Shown here one piece after another: positions 55,186 to 62,735 of a stretch of DNA of 64,000 nt. Within the stretch, counting starts at the first letter, position 1. Every line of letters starts with the position of its first letter. The stretch covers positions 1 to 64,000 of the forward strand of contig CBDHDN010000064.1 in assembly GCA_965261585.1 (NCBI GenBank). The letters run 5' to 3'. The notes beneath the pieces were generated by a model. It did not search any database, was not told the origin of the DNA, and saw only the letters and a list, made by a program, of their open reading frames with translations. The stretch comes from CBDHDN01 sp965261585. Its GTDB lineage: Bacteria; Pseudomonadota; Alphaproteobacteria; UBA6615. A program made the position numbers and the translations under genes.

Positions 55186-56675
55186 GTAACCGGGGCAAAA
55201 GACCGGGCGGCTAGGCCATTTCCATGCATCGTTGTCTGACGAGGCCGGGTAGAGATGGCACCGGTGTTGCGTTCGGGACCTGGAGACGGTCGCCGAGATA
55301 ATGCCAATATGAGATCCCGAGCTTTCGGCAGGTCTTCATCAGCCCGATGAAGGTGTCGCGGGCCTGCTTGCCGGATTGCGAGCGGGTGCCGGCGGAGAGT
55401 TTTCGCCGGGTGACCATGGCGCGGATGTCGTTTTCCGAGCCATTGGTATTGAGCGGCACCTCCGGGCGGTCGAGGACGACCAGCAATTCGAGCCTGTTGG
55501 CGTGGATACGCGCCAGCAGCCGATCCAGGGTGATGAAGCCGGTTTTACTGGTGAAGAGCGCATCGAAGCGGCGCGCCAGTTGCCCGCCGAGCCTTTTGCT
55601 TGGCTTTCGGCGATAGGCTTTCAGAGCGGCGTAGAGCGACCAGAGTCGGGCTTGTATGCGTTCCTTTTCCCGCCGCTGGTGATCGGTGAAGGCATCCAGC
55701 TTGTGGATCAACCGCTCGGCGTGAACCCAGCACAAGGCATGCCGGCCGACATTGAACTGACCGGCGTCGTCGCTGAGGATCACGGTGTCGGCCAGCAGTC
55801 CGTGCGCCTGGATGGCGCCCCACAAAGCGCCTTCGGTGGCGATCCGCACCGGCTCGGGATGGACGTTCAGGGCGGTAATGCCAAGCTGCTCCAGGTGGGC
55901 CATCCAGGCCCCTTCACTGGCAAAGCGCCGGGATTTACACCCGTTGCCGGGCGCTTCGGCCAAGCGGGCAATCACCGGGCCGGCCAGATTGCGGGCGCTT
56001 GGAGATATCGACGCCGAGATCACGCAATAGTCTCGTCAAACGTTCCACGCTGGTTTGGGCCCCGTGGTATTGGGCCAACACGAAGCGGCGAAGCTCGGCG
56101 CCGAAATGACCCCGCGTCCCCGCCGGCAAGGGCGCCACCACATAAGCACCCTCCGGGGTCAGCCAGCGCTCGCGGCGCAACAGAACATTGTACGGCCGGC
56201 AGACCAGATCCTGAACCAGATAATCCTCATAACCCTTGAAGCGCGAACCCGCCGGTGCCTCGGCCGCGACCACGCGCCTCTCATCGATCGCAACCCGGCC
56301 TTTCTTGGCCCGACGCCGCGCCTTGTTGGCCGCCCGACCCGCCTTGCCCCGAGACCGGGCTTCTCCATCCATGCCGCTGGGCTTGATATCCGGCGGCCCG
56401 GAAAGGCCTTTAAGGCGGCGGATCTCTTCACGCAACACCGCGTTCTCGGCACGCAAAGCCGCCTGATCTTCAAGAAGTTCCAAAACCAACGCCTTCAGGG
56501 AGGTGATATCAAGCTCGTCGATATCCGGAGGCGATTCGGTCATAACCGGATCGAATCACAACAATGACGCACACGATATCGCTATCTTGTGGCGCGGCTC
56601 AACAATTGCCCCATATGTGGCGGATCAGACTCACCGCACCCGAGCCTCACCTGCCCGGCCTTTTGCCCCGGTTAC
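55186..56675 (-). mobile_element. IS66-family element with 23-bp ends and 8-bp target duplication
   Basis: GTAACCGGGGCAAAAG followed by RCCGGGC (55186-55208) is repeated inverted at 56653-56675 with one mismatch in 23. CTGACGGA flanks both sides (55178-55185 and 56676-56683), the 8-bp duplication expected for IS66. The element is 1490 bp; only a broken transposase gene lies in it, without the tnpA/tnpB accessory genes of full-length IS66. Confidence 0.92.
55211..56543 (-). pseudogene. IS66-family transposase with internal deletion
   Basis: The N-terminal half (from ATG 56543) has the coiled leader (LLEDQAALRAENAVLREEIR), zinc-binding-like region and RLTRLLRDLGVDIS. After DISKR the frame changes and resumes at LAGPVIARLAEAPGNG, followed by LEQLGITALNVHPEPVRIAT, ILSDDAGQFNVGRHALCWVH, PLNTNGSENDIRAMV and LMKTCRKLGISYWHYLGDRL. 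Roughly 80 residues, including the first catalytic region, seem to be missing at the junction. The element must have been moved by a complete copy elsewhere or decayed after insertion. Confidence 0.8.
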
Positions 56676-57519
56676 CTGACGGAGTGTTCGGTGTGCAACG
56701 CGGATGGGCGCACCGGCAGGTCGCTGCAGGCGATCCGCCGGCGCCCATCATCAGGGTCCGCAAGACCGAACGCGGCTTCGTCTGCGTCTCTCCGCGCCTG
56801 TCAACCCCGTCGAAATGCCGGGAGAAGATACGGACCAACCTGCTTCGAGCCGTAGGTATTTGTCATTCTGAGCTCATGAATGTGTACCTTCGTGAGCACA
56901 GCGACCTTATGTGCTTGCATGCGGGTGCGGTCGCGTTCGATGGCGCGCTGGTCGTCCTGGCCGGGGCACGCACCAGGCGGGCAAGAGTACGCTGGTCACC
57001 GGGCTCGCAGCGGCCGGCGTGCGCGTGTTCTGCGACGACGTGCTGCCCATCGATGGCGAGGGCTGCGGTGTTGCCATCGGGTTGGTTCCCAGGCTCCGAC
57101 TGCCGATGGCCGAGGATCTGAGCCGCGCCTTCCACGATTTCGTCGATACAAGGCGGGGCGTCGAGAACAGCCGCAACCTCTACATGGATCTGCGCGACGA
57201 GGAGTGCGCACGGCTCGGCGCCCGCGCGCCCGTCAACGGCGTCGTCGTGCTCGACCGCGATCCGGCGGCGGCGCCGATGATCACGCCGATCAAGAAAAGC
57301 GAGGCCTTGAAGCGGCTGATTGTGCGCAACATCGCCAGCGACGTGACGGCAGTGGATTTTGTCGACCGCCTGCACGGGATCGTTGCCGGCGGGCCCTGCT
57401 TCAGCCTGCGCTATGCCAGGTGCGACGAGGCCGTGAGTCTACGGGAGGGTGAGTTCGGGTCCGCGTCGGCACGGCGGGCGGCCCAGTGCCCACTATCGTA
57501 GAAGCGTGCGGCCCCCACC

Positions 57520-57564
57520 CTTCGACAAGCTCTGGGTGAGGCCCTCATGCTGAGCTTGTCGAAG
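57520..57564. repeat. Interspersed palindrome after the HPr-kinase-like gene
   Basis: CTTCGACAAGCTC (57520-57532) and its exact inverse GAGCTTGTCGAAG (57552-57564) form a 13-bp stem with a 19-nt loop. This sequence is a common intergenic repeat in proteobacteria. Confidence 0.75.
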
Positions 57565-57611
57565 TATGCGGGCCGGCCGCTCGGTGACTCAGTCTCCAAT
57601 GAAAGCAAGTA

Positions 57612-57720
57612 CTAGTGCACCGACTCAGTCAGAGCCGTCACAGTGGAAATCTGATTCTGGATACAAAACAACGGGTTGCTCCAGCGCACGGTGAATCATT
57701 TGTCTGGATCGGTGCACTAG
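57612..57720. repeat. 109-bp MITE-like element related to the IS630 end
   Basis: CTAGTGCACCGA (57612-57623) is repeated exactly inverted at the right end, followed by a C-terminal TA-containing CACTAG (57715-57720). The left 22 bases match the left end of the IS630 at 28541 with two differences. No coding frame is inside. It looks like a non-autonomous derivative moved by that transposase. Confidence 0.7.
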
Positions 57721-58769
57721 AGCACATCCGGTTTAGACGGAATATCCTGCATTGACGAGGTAGTTTCTGCATTCGGTTGGAGAGAATTCATCGAGGGCGT
57801 TTCCAATTGCCCGCCAGAGGTCATCGACGGTTCTGGCGCCGACCTTGCGGAGAATGGCTTTGAGCTTGGCGAAGACCTGTTCGATGGGATTGAGATCGGG
57901 GCTGTAGGGCGGCAGGTAGAGCGGGGTTGCGCCGACCGCCTCAATGGCCTCGTGTACGCCGGCGACCTTGTGGGAGGAGAGGTTGTCCATGATGACGATG
58001 TCGCCCGCGGACAGGGTCGGGACCAGGGCTTGCTGGACCCAGGCAAGGAAGCTTGCGCCGTTGATCGGGCCATCGAAAACGCAGGGCGCGGTGATCCGGT
58101 CGTGACGCAGGGCGGCAATGAACGTGGTTGTCTTCCAGTGGCCATGGGGAATGGCCGCCACCACCCGTTCGCCGCGCGGTGCCCGGCCATAACGCCGGGC
58201 CATGTTCGTCCGCGCCCAGGTCTCGTCGAGAAAGACCAGCCGTTCGGCAATCAGCCCAGGTTGCTCGTTGCGCCAAGTGGCTCGCGCCGCCGCGACGTCA
58301 GGGCGCTCCTGCTCGGCGGCGTGGGCTGTCTTTTTTTGCGACTCAGCCCCTGAGCCAGAAGAAAGTCGCCAAGCGTCGAGCGCTTCGCCTCGATCCCCTC
58401 GGCGGCCAGCAAGACGCAAAGCTCGTCAATGGTGATGTCGCAATTCTCCATCACCAGAGCCCGAATGCGATCGCCATGGGGAGCCAGTTTCGATTTCTTC
58501 CAGCCACCGTATTTGTCGGCTTTGATCGTGCCCCGCTGCTTCCAACGCTGCATCAGCTTCACAACAAAGCTGATGCTCACATCAAATTGCTTCGCCGCCG
58601 CATTGCGAGAGGTCCCCGATTCAACAACTCGAACAACTCGTTCACGAAGATCTTCCGAATAAGGTCGTGTCATCCATGGCTGGCCTCCTTTAACCCAGCT
58701 CATAGCTTGAATCACTTTTTGCGACCCTTGGGAATCCCCTTTTTGATTCTGTCTATGCCGGACCCGCTC
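57720..58769 (-). mobile_element. IS630-family insertion sequence, second copy (two-frame type)
   Basis: Imperfect inverted ends GAGCACATCCGGTTTAGAC (from 57720) and, inverted, GTCTATGCCGGACCCGCTC (to 58769) are each flanked by TA (57718-57719, 58770-58771), the IS630 target. The left TA belongs to the right end of the MITE-like element, so this IS jumped into it. It separates the HPr-kinase-like gene from pqqD. Confidence 0.85.
57733..58673 (-). CDS. IS630-family transposase in two overlapping frames
   Basis: The first frame starts at ATG 58673 (MTRPYSEDLRERVVRVVESG) with the HTH part AAAKQFDVSISFVVKLMQRW and ends at 58251. The second frame, to 57733, carries the DDE core: LVFLDETWARTNMARRYG, GDIVIMDNLSSHKVAGVHEA and SPDLNPIEQVFAKLKAIL. 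They overlap around an A7 run (T7 at 58331-58337 on the plus strand), the usual place of programmed slippage in IS630 elements, so the transposase is probably complete at about 313 residues. Confidence 0.85.
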
Positions 58770-58785
58770 TAGGAGGAGGCTCGAC

Positions 58786-59073
58786 ATGCGGTGCTACACC
58801 CGCAATTCCGATCTCGAAAGCCGCGTCATGGACGATGAGCTGTTCCTGGTCAGCTCCGCGACCGGGGCGATCTTCTGCCTCAACGCCACCGGTGCGGCGC
58901 TCTGGAACATGCTGACCGAGCCGATGCCTCTGGACGACATTGTCATTGGATTCCGCGACGCCTTCGCCGACATCGACGCCGGGCAGATCGAGCGGGACAT
59001 CACGGGTATCGTCAAGGAGCTCGTGCGCCGCGGCGTCGTCGAGCACCAGGAGCAGGCTGGCGCTGGGCCCTAG
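58786..59073 (+). CDS. PqqD-family protein (partner of the HPr-kinase-related gene)
   Basis: A 95-residue PqqD-like winged-helix protein: VMDDELFLVSSATGAIFCLN and ATGAALWNMLTEPMPLDDIV are the family core, followed by IERDITGIVKELVRRGVVEH. PqqD-like domains bind leader peptides for modification enzymes; this subgroup occurs beside HPr-kinase-related kinases rather than PQQ genes. ATG 58786 is preceded by GGAGGAGG at 7 bases, which survives next to the IS630 end. With the kinase gene broken, it may have no partner here. Confidence 0.85.
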   Translation: MRCYTRNSDLESRVMDDELFLVSSATGAIFCLNATGAALWNMLTEPMPLDDIVIGFRDAFADIDAGQIERDITGIVKELVRRGVVEHQEQAGAGP

Positions 59074-59152
59074 AGCTCGGCCGCCGTTCAACGCGCAAGC
59101 CGCGCTGTGCAGACGAATCGCTGGGGCTGCGTGGCGTAGTCGATATTTGGCC

Positions 59153-60715
59153 TCAGTCCACGACCAGCGCAACGCCGGCGCGGCGGGGATCGCCGGCGCC
59201 GGTGGCGGTGGGGCCGCGCGGATCCAGCGCCGCCGCGTGCACGCCACCGAAGAACATATTCCGGTCCGGCCACGCCTTGTGCTCGCGCGCCAGCGCCGTG
59301 GCGGCCGCCACGGCCGGCGGCGCGAAGCCCGGCTCGATGTCCAGCCGGCCGTCCTCGTTGTGCAACCGCGGGTGGCCGACCGCCTCGTCAACCGGCAGCG
59401 CGAAGTCGAGCAGGTTGACGAGCACCTGCAGGATCGCCGTGCGAATCCGGTTGGAGCCGCCGGAGCCAAGCGCGGCGACGCGGCCGTCCGGCCAGTCGAC
59501 GATCGCCGGCGCCATCATCGAGGCGATGCGCCGGTCCGGCGTCCAGCGGTGGAAGCCGCCCGGGTTCAGGTCGGCCTCGCCAAGCATGTTGTTCGGCATG
59601 GTGCCGGTGCCGGGGATGACGGCACCGCAGCCCTCGCCGTTGGACAGGCTCATGGCGGCGGCGTTGCCGGCGGCGTCGAGCACGCTGACGTGCGTCGTGC
59701 CGCGCTGGGTCGCGGGGTGGTCGGCGACCGCCGCAGCGTAGGCCGCGACGAAGGCGGGGTCGAGCAGCGCGTCGGCGACGGCCTCGGCGCCGCGCACGTG
59801 CAGGCCACTGTCGACGCGCGCCTTGTTGGTCTGCGCCATCACCTGGGCCAGGGCGGTCACGTGGCGGGCGCTGCCGAACCCGCCGGGCGCAAGCGCCAGC
59901 GGCTCCAGCAGCCGAAGCGCGAAGGCGATCAGCATGCCGCCCCACGACGGCGGCGGGTTGATGGCGATGCGGGCGCCGCGATGGTTCAGCCTCAGCGGCC
60001 GCCGCCGCACGACCTGGTAGCCGGTCAGGTCGGCGAGCGTGATATGGCCGGCATCGCCGGCGCACATGTCGACCAGGGCGGCCGCGATGTCGCCCTCATA
60101 GAACGGCCGGTCGCCCTCTTCGGCCAGCCGGGCCAGCGTGTCCGCCAGTGCCAGCTGGCGGTGGCGCTCGCCGGCCTGGACCAGGCGGTCGGGCGCGGTT
60201 GCGCTGCCGAAGCAGGCGCGCGCCGACGGCGTCGCCGTAAAGATCGCCGCGACGACCTGAAACAGCAGCGCCTGAAAGGGCGTGACCGTGACGCCGTCGC
60301 GCGCCAGCGCGATCGCCGGCTCGAGGATGACCGCGAGCGGCAGCGCGCCGCGCTCGCCATGCACGGCGACGAGGCCGCGCGCCATGCCTGGCGTCGCGAT
60401 GGCGCCGGCGCCGATGTGGAACTCCTGGGTCGTCGTGCCGAAGTCGCCCAGCACCGGCCGGAACTCCACGGCCGCGGCCGGGCGGCGCCGGCGCGGCGTG
60501 TGGACGAAGAAGTCGTACAGCACCTCGTCGCCGTTGGTGTCGCGGGCCAGCAGGAAGCCGCCGCCGCCGAGCGACGCCAGCACCGGCTCGGCGACGCAGG
60601 CCGCCGCCAGCGCCGCCAGTGCCGCGTCGAACGCGTTGCCGCCGGCGCGCAGGACCGTCGCCGCGGCCTCGGCCGTCGCCGCATGCCCGGCCGCCACGGT
60701 GCCGCGCAACGTCAC
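59153..60715 (-). CDS. Gamma-glutamyltransferase family protein
   Basis: A 520-residue Ntn-hydrolase. The large-subunit part has GHAATAEAAATVLRAGGNAF (a conserved GGNAxDA region) and AIATPGMARGLVAVH. The catalytic threonine should be in QRGTTHVSVLDAAGNAAAMS, where the chain is cut autocatalytically, followed by SLSNGEGCGAVIPGTG and NNMLGE. The short N-terminus has no signal peptide, so the enzyme may be cytoplasmic. It could hydrolyse gamma-glutamyl compounds or act on cephalosporin-like or other amides. soeC follows upstream on the same strand. Confidence 0.87.
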   Translation of the reverse strand: MTLRGTVAAGHAATAEAAATVLRAGGNAFDAALAALAAACVAEPVLASLGGGGFLLARDTNGDEVLYDFFVHTPRRRRPAAAVEFRPVLGDFGTTTQEFHIGAGAIATPGMARGLVAVHGERGALPLAVILEPAIALARDGVTVTPFQALLFQVVAAIFTATPSARACFGSATAPDRLVQAGERHRQLALADTLARLAEEGDRPFYEGDIAAALVDMCAGDAGHITLADLTGYQVVRRRPLRLNHRGARIAINPPPSWGGMLIAFALRLLEPLALAPGGFGSARHVTALAQVMAQTNKARVDSGLHVRGAEAVADALLDPAFVAAYAAAVADHPATQRGTTHVSVLDAAGNAAAMSLSNGEGCGAVIPGTGTMPNNMLGEADLNPGGFHRWTPDRRIASMMAPAIVDWPDGRVAALGSGGSNRIRTAILQVLVNLLDFALPVDEAVGHPRLHNEDGRLDIEPGFAPPAVAAATALAREHKAWPDRNMFFGGVHAAALDPRGPTATGAGDPRRAGVALVVD

Positions 60716-60761
60716 AGCGGGCCTCGCCGAACCATCGGTCCTCTCCTCACCCCGCCCGCGC

Positions 60762-61712
60762 TCACACCGCGGCAGTTCCGTAGTAGAGCGTCACCACGTG
60801 CTGGGCCTCGGCGAAGAACAGCCAGCGTTCGATCAGCGCGCCGACGCTGACGAGCAGGGCGGCCAGCAACGCGGCGGCGATCGCAGCCACGCCGGCCGGC
60901 AGCACGGCGGCGCCGATCGCCAGCAGCAGCGGCACGACGCCGCCCGTGCGCCACGCCAGGCGGCGCAGACGGCGCGCGTGTTTGCGGGCGATCGTGTAGC
61001 CCATCTCGCGCATGACGTAGTTCTGCTCGGTATGGGGCGCCTCGAACAGGCGCACCGTGCCGAGGCCGCCGAGGCCGGTGGCGCTCTCGGCGGTGCTGCG
61101 CGCCGGCGCGTTGTCGATATGGCGCCAGTAGCCGAGCTTCACGAGCCAGGCGAGCGCCGTTGCCGCCGCGCCGAGCCAGCCGATCCAGGCGACCTCGCGC
61201 CCGAACAACACGAGCAGCGCATTGAGCCACAACGCCCCGGTCGCCAGCGCGAACGCGAGGTAGACCGGCACGACCCAGCCGTTGCTCCAGCGCGGAATCG
61301 TCTTCAGGGACGCATAGATCATGCCGGTGCAGGCCACCGTGATCACGGCCAGCACGGCGGCGGCGATACCGAGCACGGCCCACACGCCGCCATTGCGGCC
61401 GAGGAAGATCCAGCCGATCGCGAACAGCCCGGCCGGCGCGTATGTCACCAGCGCCACCACGCCCTCGCGGCTCAGCCAGGACGAGCGCCATTGTGTGAGC
61501 GCGCGCCACGCCCGTTCGGGGTGGCCGAGATGGAACATCGACGACAGTAGGCCGAACGTGATCAGCCCGAGCGCGAGGGCGAAGGCGACGAGGCCGAACC
61601 AGGGCGTCGGCGCGACCTGGCCAAGCGCCGCGACGACGCCCAGCAGCGCCAGCACGCCATAGCCGGCGCCGGACGCGGTGGTGAAGAATATGACGGAGGC
61701 CGCGGGATGCAC
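60762..61712 (-). CDS. soeC: DmsC/SoeC-type membrane anchor subunit
   Basis: A 316-residue inner-membrane protein with eight predicted helices, starting MHPAASVIFFTTASGAGYGV, with SMFHLGHPERAWRALTQWRS and SWLSREGVVALVTYAPAGLF, typical of the DmsC family that passes electrons between quinone and an iron-sulfur subunit. It is downstream of the B and A subunits on the same strand, separated from soeB by 234 bases that hold inverted repeats. The same family serves DMSO reductase; the A subunit decides in favour of SoeABC. Confidence 0.8.
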   Translation of the reverse strand: MHPAASVIFFTTASGAGYGVLALLGVVAALGQVAPTPWFGLVAFALALGLITFGLLSSMFHLGHPERAWRALTQWRSSWLSREGVVALVTYAPAGLFAIGWIFLGRNGGVWAVLGIAAAVLAVITVACTGMIYASLKTIPRWSNGWVVPVYLAFALATGALWLNALLVLFGREVAWIGWLGAAATALAWLVKLGYWRHIDNAPARSTAESATGLGGLGTVRLFEAPHTEQNYVMREMGYTIARKHARRLRRLAWRTGGVVPLLLAIGAAVLPAGVAAIAAALLAALLVSVGALIERWLFFAEAQHVVTLYYGTAAV

Positions 61713-61800
61713 CGGATCAGCCCCATTGCTCGAAATCCCGGATTCGATCCACTGGTCTCCGGTTTAGGAGCGGCGGTGATCCCATAACCAACATGATCCG

Positions 61801-61925
61801 CAACCCCGGCCTTGAGCCGGGGCCCAAGAACACGGACGCCACGTTTTGTTGCTTCGGACCGAGCCAGCGCTTGCTCCTCTGCGAGGCCCGTGTTCTTGGG
61901 CCCCGGCGCAAGGCCGGGGGTTCAA
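61801..61925. repeat. Long inverted repeat of interspersed GC-rich units
   Basis: CAACCCCGGCCTTGAGCCGG followed by GGCCCAAGAACACGG is repeated inverted (CCGTGTTCTTGGGCCCCGGC and then GCAAGGCCGGGGGTT) with few mismatches over about 35 bases. Each arm holds its own CCCCGGCC hairpin. Related single units lie near 4430 and 24078. It lies between soeC and soeB. Confidence 0.75.
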
Positions 61926-61946
61926 AGTGAGGGGCGCACCCGTGGA

Positions 61947-62735
61947 TCATCGCGACAGCAGCTGGTCGACCCAGTCGAGGAACGCGACGCCCACGCCGCC
62001 GTTAGAAGCATCCGCCGTCGCCGCCGCCGCAGGGGTGGGCGCCGTCGCCGCCGCCGCAGGGGTGGGCGCCGGGGCGCCGGCCGGGCCGGTCTTGCGCGGC
62101 CGCGGCGGCAGGTACTTGTTGACCGGCTTGTAGCCCAGCTCGGGCATCAGGTCGTAGCCGCCGCGCGCCTCGACGAGCTGGGAGACCGGCGACGTCTGAT
62201 CGCCGAGGTCGCCGAAGTGGCGCGCCCCGGCCGGGCAGGTCGAGACACAGGCCGGCACCCGATCGACCTCGTCGAGGTTTTCGTTGTAGATGCGGTCGAT
62301 GCACAGCGTGCACTTCTTCATGACGCCGTCGTCGACGTCGTACTCGCGGGCGCCGTAGGGGCACGCCCATGAACACAGCTTGCAGCCGATGCAGGTGTCG
62401 GCGTTGACGAGGACGATGCCGTCCTCCTCACGCTTGTAGGACGCGCCGGTCGGGCAGACGGTCACGCAGGCCGGCTCCTCGCAGTGCAGGCAGCTGCGCG
62501 GGAAATGCACGGTGCGGCTGTCGGCGCCGTCGCCGGCCTCGAACGTGTGGACGCGGTTGAACCAGACGCCCGATGGATCGCTGCCGTAGGGGTCGCGGTC
62601 GGTCAAAGGCGCCGAATGGCCGCCGGTGTTCCATTCCTTGCAGTTGACGGCGCAGGCATGACAGCCGACGCAGATATCGAGGTCGATGACGAGGCCGAGC
62701 TTCGTGCCCGTCGCCTGTTTCGGCAGATCGGTCAT
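61947..62735 (-). CDS. soeB: Four-cluster iron-sulfur subunit (SoeB/DmsB type)
   Basis: A 262-residue ferredoxin-like protein with four 4Fe-4S sites: DICVGCHACAVNCKEWN, SCLHCEEPACVTVCPTGA, DTCIGCKLCSWACPYGAR, and KCTLCIDRI with ACVSTCPAGAR. It carries electrons between the molybdenum subunit and the membrane anchor. No Tat or Sec signal is seen, which supports a cytoplasmic complex. The start at ATG 62735 overlaps the soeA stop (ATGA). The tail has an Ala/Pro-rich duplicated segment (see 62014-62067). Confidence 0.9.
   Translation of the reverse strand: MTDLPKQATGTKLGLVIDLDICVGCHACAVNCKEWNTGGHSAPLTDRDPYGSDPSGVWFNRVHTFEAGDGADSRTVHFPRSCLHCEEPACVTVCPTGASYKREEDGIVLVNADTCIGCKLCSWACPYGAREYDVDDGVMKKCTLCIDRIYNENLDEVDRVPACVSTCPAGARHFGDLGDQTSPVSQLVEARGGYDLMPELGYKPVNKYLPPRPRKTGPAGAPAPTPAAAATAPTPAAAATADASNGGVGVAFLDWVDQLLSR
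62014..62067 (-). repeat. Two tandem 27-bp repeats in the soeB tail
   Basis: A 27-bp unit (GCCGTCGCCGCCGCCGCAGG and seven further bases) occurs twice without gaps (62014-62040 and 62041-62067). It encodes PTPAAAATA twice in a low-complexity C-terminal tail. Confidence 0.85.

Larger units (their letters stand above)
55117..57501 (+). pseudogene. HPr-kinase-related protein (HprK-rel-A type), split by IS66 and frameshifted
   Basis: Joining 55117-55185 to 56684-57501 across the 8-bp target duplication restores one frame: MLIAFDAISRPMQFVDCDEV, then VFGVQRGWAHRQV and LREHSDLMCLHAGAVAFDGA. A further single base is missing near 56970; after it the P-loop reads HQAGKSTLVTGLAAAGVRVF, followed by DDVLPIDGEG and VGLVPRLRLPMAEDLSRAF-like segments to 57501. 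The restored length is about 295 residues, right for HPr-kinase-related kinase A. It is followed (beyond an IS630) by a PqqD-like gene, its usual partner. This protein phosphorylates an unknown target; the family is uncharacterised. Confidence 0.75.

Noticed and set aside
53520..55307. 595-codon minus-strand frame as a single large protein
   Set aside because: Only the last 94 codons (OrfA of the IS3 element, from ATG 53804) are coding; the rest is antisense to IS3 element B.
57902..58360. IS630 second copy as a pseudogene because of its two frames
   Set aside because: The frames meet at an A7 run as in other IS630 elements that use programmed slippage, and both halves are intact, so I treat it as probably functional.
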